From Acidobacteriota bacterium (GTDB lineage Bacteria > Acidobacteriota > Blastocatellia > Pyrinomonadales > Pyrinomonadaceae): a stretch of 64,000 bases of DNA. The notes under the pieces are model-generated. The model was not told the origin of the DNA. It did not search any database and was given only the letters and a program-made list of their open reading frames with translations. Each line of letters begins with the position of its first letter. Within the stretch, counting starts at the first letter, position 1. This document shows positions 24,395-33,887 of this stretch, piece after piece. Made by a program: the position numbers and the translations under genes. The DNA is taken from positions 382,001 through 446,000 of the forward strand of contig CP065003.1 of NCBI GenBank assembly GCA_016700175.1. Direction: 5' to 3'.

Positions 24395-25452
24395 GCTCCG
24401 CTGCTCTCGGGCCTTTCAACGACCGTTTCCTCTTCTCGGGACTCTTCGAGCTCGTACTCGCTGGGCAATGCGCCCATCGCGGCATACTGATTGAATCGGC
24501 CGAGCCTCATAGCCACCGCATCGCCAAGCATTCCAACGGACACCATCAGAAGCGCGCTGACGAACGCCAGGATCGCAGACGCCGAAATGTTCGGGTCCTG
24601 CGTCAGGTCCACGCTCGCCTTAACAACGCCGTACAGTATGCATAGAGCCGCGATCGGCAAGAATACCCTCAAAGGACGGAACAGCATCGCGACCCTCATT
24701 ATCAGGATGGCGAAGCTTCCCGCGTCCCACGGCATTATCTTCGACTTGCCGGTTCGCTTTCTGTAATCGATCGGAGTGTAAACCACGGCGTACTTGTCGC
24801 ACAGCATCGCCAGTGTGATCGTGGTCGTGAAACTGAACTGGTCCGAAAGGATGGCAAAGTACTGCATCGCCACATCCCGCCGAAAGACCCTGAGCCCGCT
24901 GTTGAGATCCGGGATCTTCGTCGCCGAAACATAATTGGCCATAACCCTCAGGAACCATTTCGCGGGCTTTCTCGATAGGGGGATATGCACGTCGGCGCCG
25001 GTTCTCGAACCGACGACCATGTCCGCGTGCCTGAGCTTCTCGATCATCCCGGGCAGGAAATCGGCGGGATAAGTGCTGTCGGCATCCGTTATCGCGATGA
25101 CATCGTGCGTCGCAGCAATGATCCCTGTCTTCAGGGAAGCTCCGTACCCGCGGTTTCCGCGGTGCTGGATTACCCTTGCACCGGCCTTCTTGGCCCTTCG
25201 TGCGGTGTCGTCGCTCGACCCGTCGTCGACGACGATGATCTCCATCTCGTAGTCCGTATCAGCAAAGGCAGCGACGATCTCATCGATGCTCTCCTGGACG
25301 GACAACTCCTCGTTGTAGGCGGGGATCACGACCGAAACGGCGTTTATCTTGCCGTCCCCTTTCCGGATCCCTATGCGGCCGGCCAGATCGGGAAATGCCC
25401 TTGCTCCGACCCCGGAAGGTTTCAAGCTGCCGCCATTGGCTTTGTGTTTCAT
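24391..25452 (-). CDS. Glycosyltransferase family 2, polyprenyl-phosphate-sugar synthase-like
   Basis: I choose the ATG at 25452 (353 residues); an in-frame ATG at 25491 would overlap the previous gene by 26 bases. The GT-A domain has VSVVIPAYNEELSVQESI, IIVVDDGSSDDTARRA, the metal aspartates in AITDADSTYP and RVIQHRGNRGYGASL, all typical of dolichyl/undecaprenyl-phosphate mannose or glucose synthases. Two C-terminal helices (FLPIAALCILYGVV and SALLMVSVGMLGDAVAM) anchor it. It would move a hexose from a nucleotide sugar to polyprenyl phosphate and supply the GT-C enzymes next door. The product sugar is not determinable. Confidence 0.87.
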   Translation of the reverse strand: MKHKANGGSLKPSGVGARAFPDLAGRIGIRKGDGKINAVSVVIPAYNEELSVQESIDEIVAAFADTDYEMEIIVVDDGSSDDTARRAKKAGARVIQHRGNRGYGASLKTGIIAATHDVIAITDADSTYPADFLPGMIEKLRHADMVVGSRTGADVHIPLSRKPAKWFLRVMANYVSATKIPDLNSGLRVFRRDVAMQYFAILSDQFSFTTTITLAMLCDKYAVVYTPIDYRKRTGKSKIMPWDAGSFAILIMRVAMLFRPLRVFLPIAALCILYGVVKASVDLTQDPNISASAILAFVSALLMVSVGMLGDAVAMRLGRFNQYAAMGALPSEYELEESREEETVVERPESSGA

Positions 25453-25465
25453 CTCGAGTGTATTC

Positions 25466-27187
25466 CTACTCTTCCCGTTTTCTGCAAACATATATCTCGC
25501 CGCCGTTGAGAGTACCGGGAAAAGTCTTCACGACGTCATACTCCGTGTTTATCTTCTTCCACATCTCAGGATGAAAGGCCACTATTTCCGGTGAGAGCGT
25601 GTAGACCAGCCAGACCCCGCCTTCCCCTTCGAGTGATTCCAACTCCTGCTTATTCTCTGCAGTCTTCCAGTCCGGGGCGTAGTAACGCTCATACATTGTC
25701 CCCGCGATACTCGCACCGATCACCGTGTCGTTCGGTCCTCTTGCGGATTCAACAAATTCCCGGGCTCCGGAAAAATCCTGCTTCGGCAGGAAATAGTTCC
25801 TCGGTACGGTGATCAGCGACGCGGCGACCATCAGAAGTCCGAATCCTATCCCTGCGATCCTAAGCAAAGATCCCTTCTCTTTCAACGGTTTAATGAACGA
25901 ACCGAGAAAGGCCGGAAGGGCCAATGCCCCCTGAATCACGATGATCAGTGCGAACCCGACCGCAAAGAAAAAGAACCGCGGAAAGAGGTTGTGCCCCAGC
26001 GAGAGCATCAACGTTCCCGCAAACACGGGTGGCAGCGCCATCACAATTGCCGCTCGTTTGTTTTTCTTATATAGGCAAAACCAGCCGAACGCCAGAAATG
26101 CTCCACCAAGAAGCACAACGGCTATCCCTGCAAAGCCGATGCTCAGGTTCTGAAGGCTTTCCGTGATCACCCAGACCGGATTCGTCCACAACGCGTCTTT
26201 CGATTCTTCGTGGAGTCCTTCCCTAAGAAACTCCGGCAACGCCAACGCATAGAGCTGGGCAGTGACCGTCACGCTCAGGGCCCAGGCGGCGATTGGCATC
26301 AATCCGGAGTACCTTTCCGGCGAACCAGATTCGGCCCATTCGTCCCTGCCGGCTGAAGGGAAGGCAAGAAAGAAAAGATAGGAGAGCCCGTGGGCGAGTC
26401 CGACGAACGCCATCGTCATATGCACCCACATCCCGAGAATGATCGAGGCTGAGTAGAGCATCCACCAGGTCCAGTTCCTTCGGTCGAATGCCTCGAAATA
26501 AAGCCAGGTAGCAAGGATGCTGAACAGCAGCAGACCCGTGTATCCCCGAGCGTTTTGCGAAAACCACACGTGGTGGTAGGAGACCGCCATGAGGCCCGAA
26601 GCGAGCATCGCCGTGGTGCGCCCGAGCAACTTCCGGGCAAGGAGATATGTTCCGACGATGCTCAGTACTCCGAACAGAAGCGCGGGGAGCCTCAGCGCCC
26701 ATGCGGTTTCTCCGAAGATATCGAATGAAGCCCTGGCCAGGATCGAATAAAGCAAATGCTGGTTCTGGCTCGGGAAACTCGTGACGATCTCACCCCACGG
26801 CGCGCGAACGAAATCGACCAGCGTGAATACCTCGTCCACCCACAGGTCCGAATCGAGGTTTGGAATCCGCAGTATGAGCGCCACGAACGCGAGGATCAAG
26901 AGAAACCAGATCTCTCGGCTAGAAACACAATATCCGGAGGCTCCGTCGTTCTTGGTTCCACTAGCCAAAGCCGCGAACTTTTCTCTAAAGAACACGGCGG
27001 CTGCCAATGCAAGGCCGTGAAACAGAAGAAGGGCCCTGAACACCGTTGCGCCCCACGCCAGGTCGTGTCCTTCTTCAAGCGTTAGGAGCGGTGCGTATTC
27101 GGAATGATCCACAATCACTGCTGATACAGTCAAAAGGACTGCCAAGAGTAAGAGCAGCCACGCCGCGGCGGTACGGGGAAGTCTCAT
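25466..27187 (-). CDS. ArnT/PMT-type GT-C glycosyltransferase
   Basis: A 573-residue inner-membrane protein with about twelve helices. The catalytic acidic loop is clear: IPNLDSDLWVDEVFTLVDF in the first periplasmic loop, the D-x-D/E position of PMT_2 enzymes. LYSILARASFDIFGETAWALR and LPALLFGVLSIVGTYLLARK follow as usual. The C-terminal soluble tail is about 100 residues. Such enzymes use polyprenyl-phosphate sugars, which the adjacent GT2 could make. Its ATG follows the stop of the upstream membrane gene directly, with no gap. Confidence 0.87.
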   Translation of the reverse strand: MRLPRTAAAWLLLLLAVLLTVSAVIVDHSEYAPLLTLEEGHDLAWGATVFRALLLFHGLALAAAVFFREKFAALASGTKNDGASGYCVSSREIWFLLILAFVALILRIPNLDSDLWVDEVFTLVDFVRAPWGEIVTSFPSQNQHLLYSILARASFDIFGETAWALRLPALLFGVLSIVGTYLLARKLLGRTTAMLASGLMAVSYHHVWFSQNARGYTGLLLFSILATWLYFEAFDRRNWTWWMLYSASIILGMWVHMTMAFVGLAHGLSYLFFLAFPSAGRDEWAESGSPERYSGLMPIAAWALSVTVTAQLYALALPEFLREGLHEESKDALWTNPVWVITESLQNLSIGFAGIAVVLLGGAFLAFGWFCLYKKNKRAAIVMALPPVFAGTLMLSLGHNLFPRFFFFAVGFALIIVIQGALALPAFLGSFIKPLKEKGSLLRIAGIGFGLLMVAASLITVPRNYFLPKQDFSGAREFVESARGPNDTVIGASIAGTMYERYYAPDWKTAENKQELESLEGEGGVWLVYTLSPEIVAFHPEMWKKINTEYDVVKTFPGTLNGGEIYVCRKREE

Positions 27188-28696
27188 TCAGGCATCCTCC
27201 CTGTTCCGGTACTCAGCGGGTCCGACGCGCCAAAGGACCCAAATCACCGCTGCGGCAAGAGTGAGAATCGGGAGTGCCGAAGCGTTTTCCACAAATCCCA
27301 TGTTCTGCAAAGTAGTCAGCCAAGGGAGTCTGAATCCCTCCAAAGTGACCGATTTGACGGACTCAAAGACACCAAAACCCTGCTCGACATCCCTGTACAT
27401 CGCCAGGCACCAGGACCAGTAGACCCCAAGAATACATATCAGAGCCGTGATGGTTCGCGGAAGCATCATCAAAACGAGTGCCGCAGGAATGAACAGAAAC
27501 GGAACCACCGGAATGGCGTGGCGAACTCCCGTATTGAACTGCATCCATCCATACTGGTTTGCCGAGCAGAATATTAGGAACAAAAACGTGAATCCTGCAA
27601 CAAGCGAGATCTCTCTTCCGGGAACCGGCTTCTTTCTTCTTCCGGTTAGAACTGGGTACAGAACCGCGGCCAGAAGCACGGGTGCGGACGTGATTAGCCC
27701 GAAACGAATTCCAAATAGGTTCTGAATGAACAGGGAAGCACTCGGAAACGAGAATCCTCTGTATCCTTGCTCTGTGAAATTGGCATCCGGCATATAGCTC
27801 TGGGCCGGTAGGATCGGGTTTCCGAAACTGGACCACTGGTAACCCATAAGCACGAAAGCGCAAATACAGACTCCCGCTCCGAATATCCATAGCTGACTCG
27901 CCTCGCGTTCGCTTGGGGGAGATGCATGCCATTTCGAGACCGCGTAAACCCCGAGAGCAAGAACTGCCACCAGACCGCTATAGTCCAAGACAACGGTCCA
28001 ACCAGCAAATAGTCCCGCTAGAAAGAACGACGAAGCTCCCGGCTTGAATTCCCGTCGCCACGGGCGCCAAAGAGAGACAAGTGAAAAGAAAGCGAAATGG
28101 GCGACGAGGAGATTTTGGTTCAATTGCGCTGTCCGGAACAAGACTGGGGTCCCGAAAGCGTAAACGACGGCCAACAACACCGAAGCCCGACGGTTGCCGG
28201 TCAGGCCGAAGAGCACGTAAAACATCAGGACAGCACTCAGTGCCGACAATGGGGCCATAAGCAAGGACTGCATTACTCCTGCACCTAGACCGAATTTCAC
28301 GTCCAGTCCGCGGGCACGCGCTTCCCGGTAGAACTCCCTCGCCATTGGATAAACTGATTCGTAATCCGGGGCGGCCCTTTCAGGTGTTGCTTTTCGGGCT
28401 TCCTGAACCGAGATCACTATCCGATCAGTCACGGGTCGGAGAACAAAGTACGGCACCGCTCCCATCATCGATGCACCCGGATTGTTGTTGATGAACGTCC
28501 CTCGGTTCTCTAAAGTGAAGATGTCAGGATGAATACCATCGTATTCAGACACATCAAAACTGAAATGGTCGCCGAGGCTCAGCGCAGGGTAGATCTCTCG
28601 AACCGTATTGGTCGCGAAATGAAGAGCGAATACGATCCAGCAGGTCAAAAACAATCTGACTGCGATACTCCGACTTGGATACTCGATATCAAACAT
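27188..28696 (-). CDS. Polytopic membrane protein, probable GT-C-like glycosyltransferase
   Basis: A 502-residue protein with about eleven helices and a first periplasmic loop containing SEYDGIHPDIFTLENRG then TFINNNPGASMMGAVPYF. Loop and helix layout resemble GT-C enzymes, but I do not see a clean PMT acidic motif; the aspartates in EYDGIHPD could serve. The rest is hydrophobic with short loops. It is part of an uninterrupted minus-strand run of glycan genes, directly joined to the ArnT-like gene. The glycosyltransferase call is inference from layout and context. Confidence 0.6.
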   Translation of the reverse strand: MFDIEYPSRSIAVRLFLTCWIVFALHFATNTVREIYPALSLGDHFSFDVSEYDGIHPDIFTLENRGTFINNNPGASMMGAVPYFVLRPVTDRIVISVQEARKATPERAAPDYESVYPMAREFYREARARGLDVKFGLGAGVMQSLLMAPLSALSAVLMFYVLFGLTGNRRASVLLAVVYAFGTPVLFRTAQLNQNLLVAHFAFFSLVSLWRPWRREFKPGASSFFLAGLFAGWTVVLDYSGLVAVLALGVYAVSKWHASPPSEREASQLWIFGAGVCICAFVLMGYQWSSFGNPILPAQSYMPDANFTEQGYRGFSFPSASLFIQNLFGIRFGLITSAPVLLAAVLYPVLTGRRKKPVPGREISLVAGFTFLFLIFCSANQYGWMQFNTGVRHAIPVVPFLFIPAALVLMMLPRTITALICILGVYWSWCLAMYRDVEQGFGVFESVKSVTLEGFRLPWLTTLQNMGFVENASALPILTLAAAVIWVLWRVGPAEYRNREDA

Positions 28697-28765
28697 AGAA
28701 AGAGTTCGAGATGTGAATCGATCATCAACGAGTCAAGCTCTCGAAGCGCTTGAACCCGATACCGC

Positions 28766-30001
28766 CTAGCGATTGGACGGCCTTACTCCGAAGAGCAACT
28801 GCCAGCCGAAAACACCTGAAAGCAGAAGCACCAGGACTTCTCCGATGAACAGCCCTGCCGCGCAGCCTCCAATCCCGGCATATGAATAGCCGACGGGGAT
28901 CAGGACAAGCGCCGCGATAGCCCCGGCGGCGGACGTCCACATCTCCTGATTCTGGAAGCCTGCCGCGATCAGGCCGAAACGAAAGTGGCCGCTAATCGCG
29001 GCACAGGCAAACGCTCCGGCAAGCCAGGCGAGCGCCTGACCGCCTTCAACAAAACCGGGACCATACGCCGTTCCCATCGCCCACGACGAAAGAAAGACCC
29101 AAACGACGGCGATTCCCAGGCTTCCGGGAACGACGAGCTTCATCGATCCGAAGATGAGCCTTCTGAACGAACCGTCCTTCAGATCCCATCCCCTCGATAG
29201 CGAAGGCAGCAGGTTCGCATAATAGAGCCAGACGAAAGTATGCAGCGCTATGTAGATCCGCATCGCGCCGGCAAAAAGTCCGGTCTCGCGTGAATCGGCG
29301 ACGACGCCGACAAGGAACGTAGCCCCGAACATCTTCGCGGTCCAGAACATCTGGCTAAGGCCGATCGGGAATCCTTCGCGGAACAATCCGTACGACAAGG
29401 CGGGTTTCCATACCGCAAGCTTCGCGAAACCGATCCTGTACAGTACTGACGTGAATAACGCGGCACAGGCAACTCCTGCGATCTCCGCGACCCCGACTAC
29501 ATACAGATCCTCAGTTCCTTTAACAAAGAGAAACACGACTCCCACGAACACGGTCTGCCGTATCACCTGTGCGAGCGCCACGACATTCATTCGATCGTGG
29601 CCCTGGAACACCCATTGAAGCAAGAGCGGGAGAATCAGAAGGCTTGCCCCGTAGATCAAGAGAAGCGACCTCATTACGGGTTCGAGGTCGATCAGTAATA
29701 CAGCGGCGGCGAGTGCCGAATAGCTGGTGATCGCCAGAATGAAGCGTGCGGTGACGATCTCCGCGACAAGCTGCCCGGTCCGCTCGGGAGACTTGGCGAT
29801 CTCCCTTGTCCCGTACGCGCTGAAACCCTGGTCCACGATCAGGCTCGCGCACATCAGGGCCGCCGCGGCCCATTCGATATAACCGAAACCGGACGCGCCG
29901 AACAGCCTCGCGAGGTACGCGAAGGCCAGAAAGGTAATGACCTTGCTGAACGCCTCGGCACCGGCAAGAGAGAAAAAATTCCTGAACAATAAGAACGACA
30001 T
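28766..30001 (-). CDS. Wzx-like oligosaccharide flippase (MOP superfamily)
   Basis: A 411-residue protein with about twelve membrane helices. The opening FRNFFSLAGAEAFSKVITFL then ARLFGASGFGYIEW is the typical polysaccharide-biosynthesis flippase start. VDQGFSAYGTREIAKSPE follows in the second loop. Members move undecaprenyl-pyrophosphate-linked oligosaccharides across the inner membrane. I see no Wzy polymerase or Wzz chain-length regulator by motif, although several polytopic proteins here are not assigned to the finest level. It is cotranscribed with the GT2 gene at 30014 (12-base gap). Confidence 0.87.
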   Translation of the reverse strand: MSFLLFRNFFSLAGAEAFSKVITFLAFAYLARLFGASGFGYIEWAAAALMCASLIVDQGFSAYGTREIAKSPERTGQLVAEIVTARFILAITSYSALAAAVLLIDLEPVMRSLLLIYGASLLILPLLLQWVFQGHDRMNVVALAQVIRQTVFVGVVFLFVKGTEDLYVVGVAEIAGVACAALFTSVLYRIGFAKLAVWKPALSYGLFREGFPIGLSQMFWTAKMFGATFLVGVVADSRETGLFAGAMRIYIALHTFVWLYYANLLPSLSRGWDLKDGSFRRLIFGSMKLVVPGSLGIAVVWVFLSSWAMGTAYGPGFVEGGQALAWLAGAFACAAISGHFRFGLIAAGFQNQEMWTSAAGAIAALVLIPVGYSYAGIGGCAAGLFIGEVLVLLLSGVFGWQLLFGVRPSNR

Positions 30002-30013
30002 CCGGAAAAACGC

Positions 30014-31048
30014 TCAGGCGGCAGTTTGCCCTTCACTTTCATTACCGCTTCTCTTCCTGAGTTCTTTGGCCGTCTTGTCGCCGGCAACATAACCGGTCAG
30101 CTCGCCAAACGACCAGAATACTAGCAGCAGGAATGCCAGCGGGACGACTGTAAAGTAATGCTTCGCCGGCCTTTTCTGCCTCCTAATGTTGGAAATGACC
30201 CTGAACGCAAGAACGAACGGGAGGAGCGCGGTCCCTGCGGCATACGCGATTCGGGACGTGACCGGAAGGCCTCCGGATCTGATCTCCCCAAACACCCGTC
30301 CCCATTCGATCCTTTCCTTCAAGGCAGCACCGAGCCCCATCACCGGTCGGTTTTGGTTGACGACCATCCGGTCGTTCAATTCCAGTCCCAGCGACCTTCG
30401 AGAGATCTCGTCGTGGACCTCGGTCTCCCTGTAGGCGACTTTCCAAAGATCTCTGACCTCGAAGATTGCCGGGCGTTTGTATGCCACATTCACGTCAGAA
30501 ACAAATTCCGCAGGCCCGTTCTTGAGTGGCGTGCCGTACCGCCCGAAGTCGCAGTAATACTGTGCCCAGTTCAAAGGGCGATCGACAAGGTTGCCGATCG
30601 CGCCGCCGATCGCTCCGGCGGGATTTGTATGTGCCTCGAAGATCCTGCAGCACCAGTCTTCTCCAGGGACCGCGTGGTCTTCCGTCATCGCGATCAAACG
30701 GCCCCGGGCAACGCCCAGGCCGACCGCACGCCGCCGGTCATAGTGCCGATGTTCCCTGGAAGCGGCGTTCTCGGACACCCACAAGTCGGGTTCCTGTGCC
30801 TTCACGAATCTGATCCGGGGAAACTCTTCACCAAGCTCAAGCACATCTTCGCACTTATCGTCGAAGGGAACGATCAGTTCGTCGGCTTCCTCATCCAGCT
30901 GCGGAAGCAATGCGCTGATGCATTCCCGCAGCGAGTCGCCGCCGCTTACGATCGTGATGATCACTGAAAGCCGTTTTTCAGTCGTGTCGGCGGCTTCGGA
31001 CTCGCAACCGGCGATCTTTTTCTTGTCCAGATTGTCCCTTTCCTGCAT
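30014..31048 (-). CDS. Glycosyltransferase family 2 with C-terminal membrane segments
   Basis: A 344-residue protein. The GT-A domain is seen in LSVIITIVSGGDSLRECISA, ADELIVPFDDKCEDVLEL and IAMTEDHAVPGEDWCCRI (metal-binding acidic motif with a TEDH variant instead of DxD). FVSDVNVAYKRPAIFEV sits at the acceptor region. One or two helices near residues 255-275 and 300-320 anchor it to the inner membrane. It is the first gene of the minus-strand arm and is divergent from 31509. The sugar specificity is unknown. Confidence 0.8.
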   Translation of the reverse strand: MQERDNLDKKKIAGCESEAADTTEKRLSVIITIVSGGDSLRECISALLPQLDEEADELIVPFDDKCEDVLELGEEFPRIRFVKAQEPDLWVSENAASREHRHYDRRRAVGLGVARGRLIAMTEDHAVPGEDWCCRIFEAHTNPAGAIGGAIGNLVDRPLNWAQYYCDFGRYGTPLKNGPAEFVSDVNVAYKRPAIFEVRDLWKVAYRETEVHDEISRRSLGLELNDRMVVNQNRPVMGLGAALKERIEWGRVFGEIRSGGLPVTSRIAYAAGTALLPFVLAFRVISNIRRQKRPAKHYFTVVPLAFLLLVFWSFGELTGYVAGDKTAKELRKRSGNESEGQTAA

Positions 31049-31508
31049 CGCAGCGACGTGTTGATCAGTCGGATAATCTCAAGAATCCTAAAACTTACTG
31101 GCAATTCGTACTTTGACTCAGACACACTGCACACGGAAGGCAAGCAGCTTCCGCCGCGTTGAGTAAGGCGTGCAGTGTACCGCATTGTACCGATGCAACA
31201 AATGTCCAACAGGCGAACAAGAGGAGATGGTCTGCCTGCCGAAAGCCCTCTCGCTCTCGGAACGGTAACTTTCCGAGAACGCATTCGTAGCCAGAAAAGT
31301 CCGAATCTGCTTGATTCTCAAGAATTGAGGGCGAAAACGACTATTGGTGTAATATGTGCTTCGAGCATAGGACAAACAGCCTAATCGAAACGGTCGATTC
31401 ATACGATGTAGGTATGACCGATATCAGCTAATATAAGTATTTTGATACAACTCGATAAACAGGCACCGGTCGCGTCCCGGCTTCTCACCGGAAGGCGCAG
31501 GAGTACAT
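31049..31508. promoter_or_regulatory. Divergent intergenic region of the glycan locus
   Basis: This 460-base gap must hold the promoters for both arms of the locus. No gene-like frame is present. I see several small inverted repeats: CGGAAG...CTTCCG nested inside CACTGCAC...GTGCAGTG (about 31125-31180), TCGGAA...TTCCGA near 31257-31276 and CTCAAGAATTGAG near 31317-31330. GCAGGAG lies five bases before the ATG at 31509. I cannot define -35/-10 pairs with confidence. The base composition is more A/T-rich toward 31330-31460, as expected for promoter DNA. Confidence 0.4.
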
Positions 31509-31901
31509 ATGGGATCTTCAAACGAAAGTAGCTATGAGCCACGCCCAAGAGGCGCAGTGGACGAGTTGATCGTCCAGTCGCTCGCGAAGGTTGATGCGAT
31601 CGCATTCGGCATCTCGATCGGGACCGTACTTGGGTCCGGTATCTTCCTGGCGACGGTCATCCTGCTGTGGAAGGGCGGGGACGTGGTCGGGCCGACTCTC
31701 GGGCTTCTTGACCAGTATTTCATAGGCTACGAGGTGACTCCTGTCGGGAGCCTGATCGGGTTCGCCTGGGGATTTGCGACCGGTTTTGTTCTGGGATGGA
31801 TCGGGGCAGGGCTCAGGAACCTCATTGTCAGGATATACCTGAACATATTCAAGTTGCGGGGACGAATGACCGCAGTAAGGGACTTCATCGATAATCCCTA
31901 G
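31509..31901 (+). CDS. Small membrane protein, paralogue A
   Basis: A 130-residue protein with a hydrophilic N terminus and two or three helices (ISIGTVLGSGIFLATVILLW and SLIGFAWGFATGFVLGWIGA). The motif LWKGGDVVGPTLGLLDQYFI then GYEVTPVGSLIG recurs in the protein at 33439-33807 as LKGGDVVGPHLGLLDNFFIG then YSVSFVGSLVG, so the two are paralogues. An AGGAG ribosome site precedes the ATG. I do not know the family. It lies nine bases before an FAD oxidoreductase gene, with the other paralogue directly after that gene, which suggests a shared membrane function. Confidence 0.75.
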   Translation: MGSSNESSYEPRPRGAVDELIVQSLAKVDAIAFGISIGTVLGSGIFLATVILLWKGGDVVGPTLGLLDQYFIGYEVTPVGSLIGFAWGFATGFVLGWIGAGLRNLIVRIYLNIFKLRGRMTAVRDFIDNP

Positions 31902-31910
31902 ATCAATCTG

Positions 31911-33434
31911 ATGCAGCAAACTCAGAAGAGCAGTAACGAGGGCAGCAACTCCCAAAAGAAGGTCGTGATCATTGGCGGCGGGCCTGCGGGTCTCACGGCA
32001 GCATACGAACTCTGCAAGGAGAAGGTAAGATCTGTGGTCCTCGAAAAGGACACCGTCGTCGGAGGCATATCCCGGACGGTCAACTACAAGGGCTTCCTTT
32101 TCGATATCGGCGGACACCGTTTCTTCACGAAAGTGAAGGTGGTCGACGATATGTGGCGCGAAGTGATGGGTGACGAGAAGTTCCTCCGGCGCTCAAGGCT
32201 CTCGAGGATCTACTACAAGAAGAAGTTCTTCTTCTACCCGCTCAAGGCGGGTAACGCGCTGATGGGGCTGGGCCTTTTCAACAGCTTCCTGATGATGACA
32301 AGTTACCTGAAGGCGCAGATGTTCCCGGTCAAGCCCGAGAAGAGCTTCGAAGACTGGATATGCAACCGGTTCGGCAGACGCCTGTACGATACGTTTTTCA
32401 AGACTTACACGGAGAAGGTCTGGGGAATACCCTGCGAAGAGATCTCGGCGGACTGGGCGGCTCAGAGGATCAAAGGTCTCTCACTGATAGCTACGGTCAA
32501 GAACGCGATCCTTTCCAAAGCTCCAAAGTCGAAGAGCGAGATGATCACGACGCTTATCGATGCGTTCGACTATCCGGAAAAGGGACCCGGGCAGATGTGG
32601 GAACTTGTTGCCGAGAAGATCCAGAAAAACGGCAGCGAGCTTCATATGAAGGCGAATGTCGAGAAGATCTTCTGGGAAGAGGGTCGCATAATCGCGCTTC
32701 AGTACGGTGACGGTAATACCTCGGAGAGGATAGAGGGGACCGATTTTATCAGCAGCATGCCGATGAGGGAGCTGGTCAAGAAGCTTGACCCTCCGCCTCC
32801 GGACAAAGTGCTTGAGGCCGCTGATGCGCTCGGCTACAGGGATTTCCTTACGGTTTCTTTGATCGTGAACAAGCCGAAGCTGTTTTCCGACAACTGGATC
32901 TACATACACGATTCCAGCGTTCAGGTCGGCCGGATACAGAACTTCAAGAACTGGAGTCCGCACATGGTTCCGGACCCGAGCAAGACCTGTCTTGGACTCG
33001 AGTACTTCTGCTTTGAAGGCGACGGCCTTTGGACGAAAGACGATAAGGACCTGATCGAACAGGCCAAGCAGGAACTTGAGGCCCTTGGCCTCGTCCAGGC
33101 CAAGGACGTGGAAGACGGTTCGGTAGTAAGAATGCCAAAGGCATATCCCGTTTACGACGGCGTCTATCAGGACGCGGTGAACGTCATCAGGGAGTTCCTC
33201 ACGAGAGTTCCGAACATGCACCTTGTTGGCAGGAATGGAATGCACAAATATAATAACCAGGACCATTCGATGCTGACCGCGATGCTTGCAGTGAGGAACA
33301 TCCTCGGAGCGAATTACGATGTCTGGGAGGTCAACGTCGACAAGGAATATCACGAGGAGATGTCTCGGGAAGAGGCGGAGGACCTGACCAAGATCGCTTC
33401 GACGCAGCCGCTGGTTCCCAAGAGGATCTCATAA
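31911..33434 (+). CDS. FAD-dependent oxidoreductase (amine-oxidase/UGM-like)
   Basis: A 507-residue flavoprotein. The N-terminal FAD site is VVIIGGGPAGLTAAYEL, then LEKDTVVGGISRTVNYKG and FDIGGHRFFTKVKVVDDMW, a signature of this polysaccharide-locus group. KVWGIPCEEISADWAAQRI is also typical. The C-terminal FAD segment is NMHLVGRNGMHKYNNQDHSM. The family is related to UDP-galactopyranose mutases and protoporphyrinogen oxidases, but catalytic assignment is open. Two paralogous small membrane proteins flank it (nine and four bases away), so the three are probably one operon and perhaps one complex. Confidence 0.87.
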   Translation: MQQTQKSSNEGSNSQKKVVIIGGGPAGLTAAYELCKEKVRSVVLEKDTVVGGISRTVNYKGFLFDIGGHRFFTKVKVVDDMWREVMGDEKFLRRSRLSRIYYKKKFFFYPLKAGNALMGLGLFNSFLMMTSYLKAQMFPVKPEKSFEDWICNRFGRRLYDTFFKTYTEKVWGIPCEEISADWAAQRIKGLSLIATVKNAILSKAPKSKSEMITTLIDAFDYPEKGPGQMWELVAEKIQKNGSELHMKANVEKIFWEEGRIIALQYGDGNTSERIEGTDFISSMPMRELVKKLDPPPPDKVLEAADALGYRDFLTVSLIVNKPKLFSDNWIYIHDSSVQVGRIQNFKNWSPHMVPDPSKTCLGLEYFCFEGDGLWTKDDKDLIEQAKQELEALGLVQAKDVEDGSVVRMPKAYPVYDGVYQDAVNVIREFLTRVPNMHLVGRNGMHKYNNQDHSMLTAMLAVRNILGANYDVWEVNVDKEYHEEMSREEAEDLTKIASTQPLVPKRIS

Positions 33435-33438
33435 TCAT

Positions 33439-33807
33439 ATGAGCACAAACGACGACGCGGAAGCCCTGTTCAGGCAGCAGATCGAGGCGACCAAGCGTGA
33501 TTCGGTGGACGAGGACGAGGAACTGATCCGTCATGCGGTACTGAAGCTTGACGGAAAGATCGTGGGGCTTGTGATGGGGGTTCTTGGCGCCCTCGCCATC
33601 TTCGTGGCCACCAACTGGCTGGTCCTGAAGGGAGGCGACGTCGTAGGACCGCACCTTGGCCTGCTCGACAATTTTTTTATCGGATACTCGGTCTCTTTCG
33701 TTGGAAGCCTGGTAGGCGCGGTCTACGGATTCATAATTGGGTTTATCGGCGGCCTTTTGATCGGCTGGCTTTACAACGCGGTTGTCTCTCTGAGGCACCG
33801 AGGCTAG
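33439..33807 (+). CDS. Small membrane protein, paralogue B
   Basis: A 122-residue protein with an acidic N-terminal helix (DDAEALFRQQIEATKRDSVD), followed by two or three membrane helices (GLVMGVLGALAIFVATNWLV and SLVGAVYGFIIGFIGGLLIG). It shares KGGDVVGPxLGLLDxxFIGY and the following VGSL/IG stretch with 31509-31901. It lacks the long charged C-terminal tail of the paralogue. It begins four bases after the FAD oxidoreductase stop. The family is unknown to me. Confidence 0.75.
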   Translation: MSTNDDAEALFRQQIEATKRDSVDEDEELIRHAVLKLDGKIVGLVMGVLGALAIFVATNWLVLKGGDVVGPHLGLLDNFFIGYSVSFVGSLVGAVYGFIIGFIGGLLIGWLYNAVVSLRHRG

Positions 33808-33887
33808 AGGCTTCGATTCTCTTTCGATGAAGACGCGCATTGCCGGGTCTTTGTTGGTGGAATGCACGCGGTATTCATTGAAGTTCT

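Noticed and set aside
22402..33434. Annotation of the two FAD proteins as UDP-galactopyranose mutase
   Set aside because: They share the fold and the GGH-type motif, but they are longer than typical UGM and I cannot identify the substrate-binding residues. The general call is safer.
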